Assembly: GCA_900618795.1 (NCBI GenBank)
Contig: UYJD01000009.1
Location: 1,185,823 to 1,249,822 of the forward strand
From: Cyanodermella asteris
Lineage: Eukaryota > Ascomycota > Lecanoromycetes > Ostropales > Stictidaceae
Direction: 5' to 3'
DNA: 64,000 nucleotides
Shown here: positions 21,230 to 33,056 of the stretch, one piece after another
Numbering within the stretch: the first letter of the stretch is position 1
How the letters are laid out: every line of letters begins with the position of its first letter
Program-made: the position numbers and the translations under genes
The notes under the pieces: generated by a model
The model's database searches: none
What the model was told of the DNA's origin: nothing
The model's input: only the letters and a program-made list of their open reading frames with translations

Positions 21230-23108
21230 GCGGCGCTCAGTTTCCGATTTGCCAACATCCAGCAATTCCACGGGACACGGCAAAGCATGCTATATCACAG
21301 CATCGTGGCGGATGATGAGATCCTGGATGAAGTTTTGAAATCTAGAATAAGGGGAAGATAATCAATGCTGTGGTTGTAATTGTAAGCTAGCATTGCACCG
21401 GGCGTAACATATCTGCTATCACAAAGTTGACAGATGGGTTGTCAGAAGTGATGACATGATAGTCGATAAGGCGATAGGTCGAGTGCTCCGGGAGCAAGTG
21501 CGGGGTTCTGATTGAGGACAATGTTGAGTGACGATATCAAATTCCCCGAGATCATTCAGATTATCTTCATAGTGCAGAACCAAAAGGAGAGCTCAAGGTC
21601 TCCAGAATCAGAAGTTCATAGTCTACTTCAATCTACCCAACATGTGCAAAAGAGGCACCTGCAGTACCTGTGGTAAATCAACCCAATCCCGGCGAAACTT
21701 GCTCAACGCTAACCACATTGCTTCTACAGGCAAAGCTTCGTGGTGGGGATGTGAGCCAAATCCCGGAGCGAGATTGCCGAATGATCTTTCTTTGCTGATC
21801 CCTTTATTGTAGGCGGTAATCATGTTCCGACTGTGATGGATTCGGTTGCAAAGGACGAGTGGTGCTCCTGTGAACCCAAGGTTGAGAAGAACGGGACGAG
21901 CTATCCGCCCATGGCAGCCAAGGCGGATTAGATACATGCCTATTCAATATACCTGAATCAACTTGAACGGGTTTCTCTGAAGCGAGTCTCAGGGTGGTCT
22001 ATACAGCTCAAAGGCCCCAAGTCTTCGGGGTCATCACAGGCCTGCCATGTCTGTGCATCCGACTACTTATTTGGCCATTAGAGAAACCGTGCGCTGCAAA
22101 CCGCAAACCAGGCTACCTTTGAACATGCCATAACGACTCGAAATTTATTCACGAGACCGTCTGATGATTATCAGCGGGGCTCGTGACATTCGCGTGGTGT
22201 TGATGTACAGAGACGGTGGATCATTTATTCGAATTGTATTTGACGGGAAACACATTGAGAGTGGTTCAATAAGCGAGGCGGTCATGTGCATTTGACCCAA
22301 AGCGCATTATCACGACTCTGTGGAACATGTAAGATGGGTGTTACGAAGTGCTACAATTAGATCTGATCGTCATCGACTCGCTCACATATTCTAACTGTAA
22401 GGCCATTGCTCAATTTGATCAGATTCGTCGGGGTAGTCTGCGGGAATTGGATATGAGCTCGAGGAGCGTTCTGGGACCCTTTTCAGTGGTCCTTACCGGT
22501 GCGAGCAAAATTGGCCTATACTACTCAGTCAGTACTGATCGATATAGAGTGCCGCTATGTCGGCCTCGTAGAAGCGGATTCCCACGAGGCAAATTAGATC
22601 GTTAATCTAGCCGAAACGGGCAGACGCGAAGCGTGACAGGTCGTCGGAGTTCCAGTGACGCCTCAGAATTATGCGCGCTCAGCCTCGCTCGCCAGAGACG
22701 CATAATGCCTGTTTGGGCAGCCTCACGAAATAGCCCAATCTCGTCTCAGTGGTCCAAAGTCTCATCCTACACCCGTCCCCTCCCACGCAACTACTATCAC
22801 TTCGTCTCGTTCCCCGTCTCGTTCCCCGTCGCGCTCTGACGCACCCGCCTATTCGTAATCTGTTTCGGAAGGATTTCTCCCCGTCGGAAGTGGGCGATCT
22901 CAACCACTGAGACCGTGGCAGAGGTGCCAGCTCGCACTGTTCCAGCGCTTCTTTGAGGAAGGAGAGACTTGTGTTTTGGGATCTACGACAACGATCTCGT
23001 GAAGAGGAGGCGAGCGTTGGATTGGAATACGTCTGGCCTGTCATGGTCGGCGACCTCTTACGGTGACATACGCTGTTCACTCACACCTAAGAAACTACAC
23101 AGACAGAC
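21230..23108. other. Intergenic upstream of PFA3
   Basis: About 1.9 kb with no supportable gene. It contains the 3' end of the small membrane-protein gene and the PFA3 promoter. There is a short direct repeat of TCGTTCCCCGTC near 22808-22832. Open frames here are short and have no recognisable content. Confidence 0.5.
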
Positions 23109-24722
23109 ATGGAATCTCCAACGGGACAGCGGCGAAGGGGCATCCTCGGCCGGATGGAAAGAGGCTGCTGGTGGTGCTTTATACGGATACCCTTAGTCCT
23201 TGTCTACAGTCTCACGACATGGGCGGTATGGTCAGCATCCGGGCTGGCCATGAAATGGCGAGAGACATCTTCGACAGGCACAATTCTGCTCGTTCTCGAT
23301 GTCGTGCTCTATTGTCTCCTCAACTGGGCGTATACGGTCACCGCATTCACCGACCCCGGCTCGCCGCTCAACCCTCCTCCTAAATCCTCGTCTTCCTCAG
23401 CACGATACACCGAGCTACCGACCTCTGAGCCATCCGATTCCATCTCTTCGATCACGGTGAAACAAGGAGGAGGATCTCGGTTCTGCAAGAAATGTCAGGC
23501 GAGAAAGCCGGATCGGACACATCATTGCAGCACATGTAGGAGATGCGTGTTGAAGATGGATCATCATTGCCCTTGGATAGCGACCTGCGTCGGGTTTCGC
23601 AACTACAAGGCTTTCGTGCTGTTCATCTCATACGTGACGCTCTTCTGCTGGGTTACGTTCATCATTGCCGGGGCTTCCCTGAGAGCGGAGTTCGTCGAGT
23701 TTCAACCTGGAAAGTCGATGCTGGGAGCAAATATGATCATTCTCACCGTGCTGGCTGGCATCTTTGGTCTCGTCATGACGGGGTTCACAGGCTGGCACTT
23801 CCACCTCGCTCGGAAGAACCAGACAACGATTGAGTGCTTGGAGAAGACGCGGTACTTGGGCACCTTACAACGACACTTCGAACCACACTACCACGGACCA
23901 GGCACCATTCCAGAAGAATCAGAGGGCTTGATGCAACGAGCCGGCGAGCAATTACGCGAAATGCACGCCAATGCTATCCCTGGCGTAACACGAGTCGAAG
24001 AAGGCGAGGAACGCAGCTCCCTCCACTCATCCAACCCCGACGCCCTTTCCGCCCGTTCATCCCCACGACCTGTTCCATCAATTTCCGCTCCATTAGGTGA
24101 AGTCGACTATGCCGAAGCGCAACGCGAGCGGGAGCGTCGACGCTACGAGGAATTTCTCGACGAACAGGACAGCGAAGGCCTCCCTAACGCCTTTGACCTC
24201 GGCTGGAAACGCAATCTACACAACGTTTTCGGGCCGAACCCTTTGCTTTGGCCTCTGCCCATCTGCAACTCGATAGGTGACGGTTTTCGCTGGCAGCCGA
24301 ACCCAGAATGGACGCGTGCGCGAGAAGAAGCCCGTCAGAGGCGAGAAGTTCAGTGGAAGGAGCAGGAGGCTCGCGAGCGACGAGCTGGCTGGGGCGTGGG
24401 CGCTCGATACCCGCTACACGAAGGACGCAAACTTGAGGAGGAGCATCTGGGCGATGGAGGCGGATACCTGGTCACGAGCAATGGTCTAGCAACAGTGCCG
24501 GATTGTGGAAGGAGGACTCCGACAAAGGCAGACCGCTTGCTTGGTAGGATGGGCATGTACGCGGATGATGTACCGATGGAGGTCATCGGGCGGGGAAAGA
24601 GAGGCCAGCTGGATGATGATACAGCGAGTCTGGACGGACTGTATGATGGTGAAGACGATGGGGATAACGAGGATGTCGAGCGAGGAAGGAAGAGAGGAGA
24701 CGACTGGCAGGACTGGAAGTGA
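23109..24722 (+). CDS. pfa3: DHHC palmitoyltransferase, PFA3-like
   Basis: Integral membrane S-acyltransferase that attaches palmitate to cysteines; yeast Pfa3 acts at the vacuole on Vac8. Intronless, 537 residues. Two N-terminal membrane helices lie near residues 22-45 and 57-80, followed by the DPG motif FTDPGSPLNPP. The cysteine-rich domain starts with FCKKCQARKPDRTHHC and runs to KMDHHCPW, with the catalytic DHHC at 151-154. Two more helices follow, then a TTxE-type motif QTTIE. The C-terminal half is a long hydrophilic tail. It carries a conserved GWKRNLHNVFGPNPLLW segment, charged coiled-coil-like stretches (AQRERERRRYEEF, REEARQRREVQWKEQEARER) and an acidic Asp/Glu-rich end. The catalytic core is complete. 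The PFA3 assignment rests on architecture; other Pfa-class enzymes are less likely. Confidence 0.88.
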   Translation: MESPTGQRRRGILGRMERGCWWCFIRIPLVLVYSLTTWAVWSASGLAMKWRETSSTGTILLVLDVVLYCLLNWAYTVTAFTDPGSPLNPPPKSSSSSARYTELPTSEPSDSISSITVKQGGGSRFCKKCQARKPDRTHHCSTCRRCVLKMDHHCPWIATCVGFRNYKAFVLFISYVTLFCWVTFIIAGASLRAEFVEFQPGKSMLGANMIILTVLAGIFGLVMTGFTGWHFHLARKNQTTIECLEKTRYLGTLQRHFEPHYHGPGTIPEESEGLMQRAGEQLREMHANAIPGVTRVEEGEERSSLHSSNPDALSARSSPRPVPSISAPLGEVDYAEAQRERERRRYEEFLDEQDSEGLPNAFDLGWKRNLHNVFGPNPLLWPLPICNSIGDGFRWQPNPEWTRAREEARQRREVQWKEQEARERRAGWGVGARYPLHEGRKLEEEHLGDGGGYLVTSNGLATVPDCGRRTPTKADRLLGRMGMYADDVPMEVIGRGKRGQLDDDTASLDGLYDGEDDGDNEDVERGRKRGDDWQDWK

Positions 24723-25041
24723 AAGAGCGTGAAGCGTGATATGGCATGGGATTGGCGTCTTACGGTTTTGCATACGCATAGCGAAGCCTGGGTCGTTTCT
24801 GGGAGAATGGTCACCGCATTAGGGTACGACGTGTATAATTACGAATCGATGCAAAATCGTACGCGAACTGTCTGGCTCGCAACACCACCTCCAATGTGAT
24901 CATGGCTCTCATGTGCGGTAGACTAGGTACGTTGCACTTCACCTTATTACCCATTCGCAAGACCTGCTCACAATAAAGAACGAAACGAAGATGACCAATG
25001 GGAAATTGAACACTAATCCGATTCTGCTCGACTCCTCATTA
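24723..25041. other. Intergenic, 3' of PFA3
   Basis: About 320 bases between the PFA3 stop and the end of the open frame behind the lipocalin-like gene on the opposite strand. It probably holds the two 3' regions. No gene or repeat is seen. Confidence 0.45.
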
Positions 25042-25554
25042 CACCGATACATCCGAATTCGCTCGACACCTACCGTGGGCCTTTCCAGGCGGTATGACCG
25101 TCCATAGCCCATTCTCATCAGAAATAGGGTGTTCCCTCACTTGTACCGGGGGAGCGTTACGATGAGCCCAAATCTTCTTGACCTTGTGAACGACCCGCCT
25201 CGCGAACCAATGCACACGATCACGCTTCCGGAACCTCAGTCTAGCACTCGCTTGCGTCCTCACTCGTTTCGGACCATTATCATCCTCTCTCTCCATTGCG
25301 TCCGCTTTTGGCGAGGCCGCTGCGGCCGTCGCGACCGCCATACCTTTGGCAATCCCGTCATTCAACGGAGATACCCTGATGTTGCCGACCAGCTTCGGCG
25401 AAGCCCACCGAGTAACATTTGGCACCACGCCCGAGCCAGGAGGCGAATCAACGGAATCCGGACTCGCAGCACCTGCACCTGCACGTCCAAAGCCTCCGAC
25501 AGCAGTACCTGCACCAGCACGCAGCTCATGCTCCTTCAAGACGCGTTTCTGCTC
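25042..25554 (-). other. 171-codon open frame directly behind, and in frame with, the lipocalin-like gene
   Basis: After the TAG of the neighbouring gene the same reading frame stays open for 171 codons, to a stop at 25041-25039. It reads EQKRVLKEHELRAG, then a Gly/Ala/Pro-rich linker, then a basic, more ordered-looking part with RVHWFARRVVHKVKKIWAHR and a tail ending ANSDVSV. No ATG occurs in its first 90 or so residues. It is therefore a read-through or alternatively spliced extension, a separate short gene starting at MAVATAAAASPK, or chance openness in GC-rich DNA. The opposite strand is also open here, which weakens the coding argument. Confidence 0.3.
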
Positions 25555-26415
25555 CTAGACATCCTCCTGCTTAACCTCAAACAAGTCCTTCACCAACCCC
25601 TTCAACTCCGGATCCTCCAACGCAGCCAACTTCTCCCTAATCTGCACCAGAACCGCTTCCCCCAACCCCTTCTTACTCCTCGAATAAACATCGATCCCGG
25701 CCGGGGTGAACATGGTCTTGCTGAAATAAGTCACCACCCAGGCGTCGCCCTTGGGGCCCTCTACATCGGTCGTCGGGGCGGGTGCGGTGCCATCGGCGCT
25801 CACGTCGCCCCAGCCCAGGATCTCCCAGTGCGAGGTCGCGATCATGAGCCAGCCTTTGCCGCGCCAGTCGAAGGCGGCGGGGATGCCGGGTGCGGGGGTG
25901 TTGAGGCCGGTGATGGATTTTATTTTGGGGGAGGAGAGCGTGCTGTAGGCGGTCGTGTCCTGGACCTTGGAGCCCGGAAGGTTGACGTAGGTTATGTTTA
26001 CGTTGCGTTTGTCTTTCCAGAGGGGGAGAGAGGAGTGCGTGACGTGCCACTGCGAGGAGGGTTAGATGGAGGGATAAGAGAATGTTGCCGTTGATTTTGA
26101 TAGAACAGAAAACATGGTAACCGGCGGCAAGATAGGTTGGAGATGGGAATTGTAGAATGTGGAGAAGGGTGAGATGAGCTTTATTGACGACGGCTAGACG
26201 GAATTGATGGAATACGGTTTACACGAGTAGCATGCGCGTACACGGATGGTACATCAATCTGTTTTGCAGCGGTCATAGTGAGCATGGTTCACGAAAACTT
26301 ATGTACTCACAGTGCCAGCTAACCACGTTCCCGCCGGTTCCGTGAAGTCCTTGTACGTCGGCGAATTCGGCGGCTGATGCGTGCTCGGCACGCGGAGGGT
26401 GATGGAATTAGACAT
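25555..26415 (-). CDS. Lipocalin/calycin-like cytosolic protein, unknown ligand
   Basis: Two exons, 26415-26311 and 26049-25555, giving 199 residues. The donor is GTGAGT and the acceptor CGCAG. The 261-nt intron is unusually long for this window. The start MSNSITLRVPSTHQPPNSP has no signal peptide. GTWHVTHSSLPLWKDKRNV is the GxW-type first strand typical of lipocalin-like calycins. The barrel strands continue through AFDWRGKGWLMIATSHWEIL and DAWVVTYFSKTMFTPAGID, ending in a helix rich in Lys and Glu. I infer a small-molecule-binding beta-barrel. The exact family is uncertain and no catalytic residues are evident. The frame continues open beyond the TAG for another 171 codons, described separately. 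Confidence 0.7.
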
Positions 26416-27151
26416 TATGCAAAGCGAGGTGTAACTGTAACACTAATGATATGTGAACTTGATGAATCAAAGCTGGTTGTTTGTAATGATGAGAGCGAGA
26501 GACTGGCGCGGGCGCCGTTGAGGCTCGTGGTGGTTGTGATTGAGTTTCGAGAACCGAGTTCGGGGATCCGGATACAGCTTAGTTGATGCAAGAACAACCC
26601 GGCGGCACCACGGGAGCGATTGTCTCACACAGACCAGCCCTGCTGCACTGTGTCGCACTTCAGGGCAGAGGCGATGGTGCAGGATGCTGACCGACAAGTT
26701 TGTCTAAGCATTGGCCATCGTTACGGAGACGCCTGAATCACGCTACATTGGGGAATCTGTTGGTCAAAGGGCACGGAGCACGCAAGCTGGGCCTTTCAAA
26801 CGCTAGAATTGAGAAACGACAGTCGCTTCGTGGTCCACAACAGATTGCTTTGGTTTCCATGAGAGACTCGCGCTAGCGGGCCATGAAAGGGGTCGATGAT
26901 GTATTCTCGGAACACAATCGCATGCAATGGTCGCAGATCATTTGACGAATACGCGCTCATGAGCGTCCTTCATTGCCAGCATCTCAGTAGACTGGAAGAA
27001 AGGTTCTAGGAAACCGATGGCTAACCCTGATCCTCGCATGTATAGGCATGCTCGTGTGGCTCATCATATCGCTTAACAGTATGTTCCATGTTGCGCAACC
27101 AATTCGCTCCGTGCTCATCTCAATCGTTATCGTAACAGCTGCGACTTCAGC
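26416..27151. other. Intergenic between the lipocalin-like gene and calmodulin
   Basis: About 735 bases holding the lipocalin-like promoter on the left and the calmodulin 3' untranslated region on the right. Nothing else is recognisable; short open frames are antisense or lack a start. Confidence 0.5.
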
Positions 27152-28002
<851 letters not shown>

Positions 28003-28617
28003 AGTGATGATTTGGGTCGTGAGGAAAGGGGGGTGTGGTATTGTAGAGAAGAGGGTGAGCTTTATCCAAGGTCGTCAAAACAGTGCAGAAACAACAGTGG
28101 TCGCAGGTCGGACGAGAGATGTTCAGTTAGTGAGATGGACGGCAAAGCTTGCGGGAGTAGACCGCAGGAGTCTCCGCGCTTCAGGGTCAGCCTGAGTGCG
28201 TCGCTCCTTCCCCCTCCCCAGCTGAGGCAGACCGCGGGGCGGCGGGCGACTCTGGGTAGCTGCGACCGAGCCCAGGCTGCTTTCGGGCGGCGGACGCCAG
28301 CCAACTCCCCTAGGCAGGAGCGACGGCGGCCCCTCGGCATAATAATTTGCCGAGTAGCCTCACATGGATGCATGCAGTCAGCGCTGCTTGGCGAGCGTCG
28401 TTGCGATGCTGGCTCTTGCAAGCATTTGGATCTGACTGGCAGACGCCGCCGATTTGCATATCACAATACCTGGCAGGACCGACATTTCCTGGCTCACAAT
28501 CGCTCAGCACGAGCATGACATATATGCGATACCTTGGCAGCATGCGATGAGCTGTCGAACACCGAGTCCCTGCGCCTGAATTGGCTTCGCTTCAACTAGC
28601 TTTCAGCTTCGTGCACC
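28003..28617. promoter_or_regulatory. Shared divergent promoter region, calmodulin / TLG2
   Basis: The 615 bases between the two divergent start codons must carry both promoters. A pyrimidine/purine-biased block and a GC-rich middle (about 28200-28320) are visible. I cannot point to a specific TATA box or factor site with confidence. Confidence 0.45.
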
Positions 28618-29704
28618 ATGTGGAGAGACCGCACTGGTCTGTAAGTACAGCTGCAAGGCCGCAACCAGGTTCTCATGTGCTGACTCGTCTAGCTATCTAT
28701 CCTATCGACAGTCTTACGACCATCATCCTACACAACCATCTTCAAGGCGCCCAGCCAATGGATATTCAAATTATGGCGATGACAACGATGAGAGTCGGGG
28801 CCTCATGGCGGATACTGAGGGAAATGCGGTTATCGAGATGACTGCGCTGCCGCCGCGCTGGATAGACACACAAGATGAAGTTGTCGAGAGACTGACTGGA
28901 ATATCGAAGCAATTACCACAGCTCGACCAATTGCACCATAAGCATACTCTGCCCGGGTTCGAAGATGAAAGCGTCAAGAAGCAGGAAGAGCTGGCCATTG
29001 AGCGCATAGCACAGCAAATCACCCGCGACTTTCATCAATGTCAGCGAGACATCGCACGCATAGATAATATGGTCAAAGAGGCAAGGCGAACCGGGAATCT
29101 AAGCTCAGGCGACGAGACGATGGCGCGCAACTTACAGGTCTCGCTCGCAAGCCGCGTACAAGAGGCGAGCACGACATTCAGGAAGAAGCAGAGCAACTAC
29201 TTGAAGAAGTTGCGTGCGCTCGAAGGCTATGCGGCTCCGCTCGAGCAGCCGGCGAAGCAGTCCAAGAACCCATATACGGATCCATCAATGCTGGAAGCGG
29301 AAGCCGACACGTCGCTTTCGGAATCTACGTTGCAGCAGTCGGCGCAGAAGCGGGTGCAGAACAATAATGTGGTCATAGCACAGCGCGAGCGCGAGATCAA
29401 CGACATTGCAAAAGGCATCATCGAGCTGTCGGACATTTTCAAGGACCTTTCGACCATGGTCATTGATCAGGGCACCCTGCTGGACAGGATTGATTACAAC
29501 GTCGAGATAATGCGCACCGAGGTCAAAGAGGCTGAAAAGGAGCTGATCACAGCCACGGGTTACCAGAAGAGCACCATGAAGCGCAAGATCATCTTCTTAC
29601 TCATCCTGATTATCATCGGCATGGTCATACTGGTCATTGTGAAGCCGAAGCGAGGTTCCCAACCAACAGAGAAATACCGGAATTCGCGCAGCACCTATTC
29701 GTGA
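28618..29704 (+). CDS. tlg2: t-SNARE Tlg2 (syntaxin-16 type)
   Basis: Syntaxin of the trans-Golgi/endosome that binds the SM protein Vps45. Two exons, 28618-28640 and 28693-29704, giving 344 residues. The first exon encodes only MWRDRTGL. It was found because the family begins with an N-peptide of the M-x-RDRT type, and it joins by GTAAGT...CTAG to YLSYRQSY. The N-terminal Habc region spans about residues 80-200. The SNARE motif near QREREINDIAKGIIELSDIF has the central glutamine in STMVIDQGTLLDRIDYNVE. One C-terminal membrane helix, IIFLLILIIIGMVILVIV, is followed by a short basic and polar lumenal tail. All parts expected of Tlg2 are present. Confidence 0.92.
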
Positions 29705-30152
29705 GAGTGTCCGCGGCAGGCATCACTGCAGCGGGATTCCTACACCCGTCGGGTCGGGCAAGTTTGCCTTCGCCTCCTTCAAGGATATCAGACGAGTTAT
29801 TCCGCTTAGGCCCGTGGCGTGAGGTCTGGGACGACCCAAAGTATTCACAGAAAGTTGCCTGCCCAGGCTGCGCCCCGTGCCGGAGCGTAGCCACGCACAC
29901 CGCCCAAGTCGGCTAAGGCATGTCTACTTTACAAGCACTTGACGCGACTACACTAACGTGTCCGAACAACTTCAAGTCAGTGAACCTGTGAGCCACGTCA
30001 ACGACGGTGCAGGCCAAAAGTGCGGACAAGACATAGAACTACCAGCATGGATTTACCTACGGGTAAATCGGCATTGCATCGACGCATTAGACGTACCGTA
30101 CGCCTGTGCATACTCATACTCGTAACTTCATTTCATTGTATTCAAATCAAGA
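29705..30152. other. Convergent intergenic, TLG2 / DBP9
   Basis: About 450 bases between the two converging stop codons, probably only 3' untranslated regions. No gene, repeat or RNA structure is recognised. Confidence 0.5.
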
Positions 30153-31979
30153 TTATTTCTTCGGCCTCGCGCTGAAAGTTTTCAACGGATCCCGCCTGGT
30201 CGGCTTTCCTCTGCCCTTTGCCCTGTTCCTTGCCCGTGCTTCCCTGATCCTATTACCACCCGTCGACTTCTTGAAGCCCACAAAACCGATGTCTTTGCCG
30301 ACCTGGGTATTGCCTCCTGGCACCAAATAGTCCGGCACATGCTTCAGATGCTCCTGAACACGAGCCGCTCGCAACTCGCCGTCGTGCCTCAAATGATGCA
30401 AGTCATCCGGGTTCTCCTCGAAGTGCCTCTTCAGCTTCTCGCTGTTGAGCAGCTCTTGGCGCAGCTCTCTCGTCCTGGCTTCGCGGATAGCGACGCCTGT
30501 GACAGCACGAATCGCGTCGTTCATGCGGTATCGGAAGGCGTCCACGGCCTTTTCATCAAATGCATAATCTTGCACCTGTTGCTTGCGCTTCTCCTGCGTC
30601 TTGATTATCTCTTCTAGGACCTGTTCGTCGTTCTCTGTACTGGGGATTGACGTCGGCTTGTGCTTGCCTTGCTGTTCGGTGGGGATAACAAACGAGAGAG
30701 CCATGCCGGAGCGTCCGGCGCGGCCGGTCCGGCCTATTCGGTGAGTATATGATTTAGAAGACGGTGGAAGATCAAAGTTCAATACGCAAGCAACGTTTTT
30801 GAAGTCGATACCTCTGGACACTCCATATTCCTTGTCACGTTTAGTTTTTTTCGATGTCTTTCGTTTCTTGGGCGCCGCCTGCTCTTCGCCGTCGTCGTCA
30901 ACTTGAGCTTTCTTCAACGTCGAGTGGAGATTTTCTGATCCGATGACTTCGTGCTCGTCTGACGCGATAATGATGTCGTAGACATTCTTGTTGAACTCCT
31001 CCACCACGTGGATCCGAGAGTTGACTGGCAACTCCGAGTTGAGGACACAACTTCGGATGCCAAACTGCTCGAGATAGAGCTTCAATCGGTACGAGCGATC
31101 AATGTCGGCGACGAAGATGATGCATTTGCCCTTGACCAGCTTGAGCTTGAAGATTACGTAGAGCAGCAGAAATTTTTCTTCCTCGCTGCACTTCACCACG
31201 TACTGGCTGACACCCTTCTCGTCGTCCTGCGGCGCATCCAGCTCTAGTACCACTGGGTCTTTGGCGAATAAAGTCTTGACTTTGTCGACGTCCGAACTCA
31301 ATGTTGCGCTAGCCATGATTGCTTGGACGGAGGCTGGTAGTGCCTGGGATATATTCTGCAAATCCTCCTCGTATCCGTATGAGAACAGCAAATCCGCCTC
31401 ATCCAACACGACATAAGCCAGATCCTCCAATTTCAAGTCACTGTTGCCAAGATGGACCTGCGCCCTCGCCGGTGTCGCAACAACGACATCCGGCTGCTCC
31501 GCGAGCAGTGCACGCTGTACCGCATCGCCGACCTTTTGCGTCAAGTTGACAGCTCTGACGTCCTTTGCACAGAAGCTGCTGAAGGTGGCGATGGCTTTGG
31601 TGACTTGGTCTGCAAGTTCGCGGGTCGGGACGAGGATCAGAGCGGACGTTGAGCGCTGCGACGACGAGGACGGGGCCTTGCGACGGAGAATGGCCTGTAG
31701 TACGGGCAAGAGGTATGCTGCGGTCTTGCCTGAGCCGGTTCGAGCATGAGCAAGAACATCATGTCCATCAAGCGCAAGCGGTATGGCTTCGGATTGTACG
31801 GGCGTCGGTTTGCTGAAGCCTTCCTTTGCAATGGCTTGTAGGAGGCGGGTGTCGAGGTTGAGCTCATCAAAAGTTTTTATCACAGGCTTTGAAGGTTCCT
31901 TGGGTGCCGTATCCTCCACAGCATCTTCCGACTCCTCGATAGGAGCGGGAACATCATTTTGATCCAGCTTTCGCTTCAT
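30153..31979 (-). CDS. dbp9: DEAD-box ATP-dependent RNA helicase DBP9
   Basis: Nucleolar helicase for 27S pre-rRNA processing and 60S ribosome assembly. Intronless, 608 residues, normal for Dbp9. The acidic N-terminus is followed by the Q motif ([20 protein letters not shown] to [10 protein letters not shown]). Walker A is ARTGSGKT at 79-86, PTRELADQV is Ia, and DEAD lies at 193-196 within [19 protein letters not shown], whose SYGYEEDL is characteristic of Dbp9. SATL is motif III and [13 protein letters not shown] motif VI. Between the helicase motifs of lobe 2 is the basic insert [19 protein letters not shown], also typical of this subfamily and a likely nuclear signal. The tail is rich in Arg and Lys. 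The start codon is shared with no alternative. It diverges from TRS20. Confidence 0.95.
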   Translation of the reverse strand: MKRKLDQNDVPAPIEESEDAVEDTAPKEPSKPVIKTFDELNLDTRLLQAIAKEGFSKPTPVQSEAIPLALDGHDVLAHARTGSGKTAAYLLPVLQAILRRKAPSSSSQRSTSALILVPTRELADQVTKAIATFSSFCAKDVRAVNLTQKVGDAVQRALLAEQPDVVVATPARAQVHLGNSDLKLEDLAYVVLDEADLLFSYGYEEDLQNISQALPASVQAIMASATLSSDVDKVKTLFAKDPVVLELDAPQDDEKGVSQYVVKCSEEEKFLLLYVIFKLKLVKGKCIIFVADIDRSYRLKLYLEQFGIRSCVLNSELPVNSRIHVVEEFNKNVYDIIIASDEHEVIGSENLHSTLKKAQVDDDGEEQAAPKKRKTSKKTKRDKEYGVSRGIDFKNVACVLNFDLPPSSKSYTHRIGRTGRAGRSGMALSFVIPTEQQGKHKPTSIPSTENDEQVLEEIIKTQEKRKQQVQDYAFDEKAVDAFRYRMNDAIRAVTGVAIREARTRELRQELLNSEKLKRHFEENPDDLHHLRHDGELRAARVQEHLKHVPDYLVPGGNTQVGKDIGFVGFKKSTGGNRIREARARNRAKGRGKPTRRDPLKTFSARPKK

Positions 31980-32384
31980 GTTTTATCCTGTCGGCGTAAG
32001 CGATGCGGGTGGACTGTCGAGAAAATGTCTGGCTGGGCTTCAAAAAGTTGGCGGGTAAAATTCCCTCCCGTGCCAGAGCCGGTGATCTGCGGCGGCTGCG
32101 GTTGCCGCTCGCACCGCCCGCCAACTCCACCAATTCATCCACCAAGGCTTCGGATTCAACATATGGCTTACATTGCTTGAATAGACACTTTCGGAATAGC
32201 TGAGAGCGATAGCTTTGCCCACCCAAGTCACTCTGATGCTCAATTGTCAGTCAATTGAACCAAGGCCAACTGGAAATTGACGCGAAATTGGACCATGATA
32301 GTTTCGACCAAATTCAACCATTGAGCTCACTCGGCGCGTCCCACTCTGCCTGGGCTGCCAACGGAAACCCGATTGTCTGTCGAA
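31980..32384. promoter_or_regulatory. Divergent promoter region, DBP9 / TRS20
   Basis: 405 bases between divergent start codons, so both promoters must lie here. I do not see a distinctive element. Short open frames on both strands are probably meaningless. Confidence 0.45.
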
Positions 32385-33035
32385 ATGTCTTATTACTTTT
32401 GCGTCATTGGCACAAAGGACAATCCGCTGTTTGAGCTCGAATTCGGCACTTCCAAGCAAGGTGGGGACGGCGTCGCACGTTTCTCAGCAGAGGCCCGCCA
32501 GCTCAATCCATTCATCATACATGCCAGCTTGGACGTGGTCGAAGAAGTGCAATGGCTCAATAGCCAGCTGTGAGTTTCATGTGTTTTCTATTGCCGGTAT
32601 ACAAAGCTGAGACTCGACTATTACAGCTACCTCAAGCGGATCGACCACTACGCTTCCGCACATGTTTCGTGCTTTCTCACACCGACTGGCGTCAAATTCC
32701 TCCTACTACACTTGCCTCACCCTCCTAACACCGCGCCTCCGAATCCATCTGTTGCGCAAAATCAACACGTGTTCGCGCCGTTTGCGCCGTTCACTACCAC
32801 GACACCCCCTTCCTCCTTGCTGAGAGCGTCCACGTCTTCGTCGTCAAGCAGCACTGCAACCATCCCGAATAACCCAACAAGTCCTCAAACCGAGGAGGCC
32901 GTTAAGCTGTTCATGACCGAGGTATACGAGTCATGGGTTAAGGCTATAATGAGCCCTTTCCAGAATATGAACACAGTGCTGAAGAGCCCTGTGTTTCGGA
33001 CCCGAGTCCAAGCAGCCGGAAAGAAGTTCCTATGA
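32385..33035 (+). CDS. trs20: TRAPP complex subunit Trs20 (sedlin/TRAPPC2)
   Basis: Longin-type subunit of the TRAPP tethering complexes acting at ER-Golgi traffic and autophagy. Two exons, 32385-32569 and 32627-33035, giving 197 residues. The start MSYYFCVIGTKDNPLFELEF is the sedlin signature, followed by FIIHASLDVVEEVQWLNSQL and YLKRIDHYASAHVSCFLTPTG. The C-terminal helices contain FMTEVYESWVKAIMSPFQ and end in AAGKKFL. A Pro/Ser/Thr-rich loop of about 60 residues (LPHPPNTAPPNPSV to NNPTSPQTEEA) replaces the short loop of the roughly 140-residue animal protein. Similar expansions are seen in filamentous fungi. The stop is only 21 bases from the stop of the next, opposite-strand gene. Confidence 0.93.
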
Positions 33036-33056
33036 TCGGAACAAGTTTGGAAGCAA

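Noticed and set aside
25129-26094. 321-codon plus-strand open frame
   Set aside because: It lies antisense to the lipocalin-like gene and its in-frame extension, and the translation is His/Arg/Leu-rich without domain character. It does show that the region is poor in stops, which weakens the extension hypothesis.
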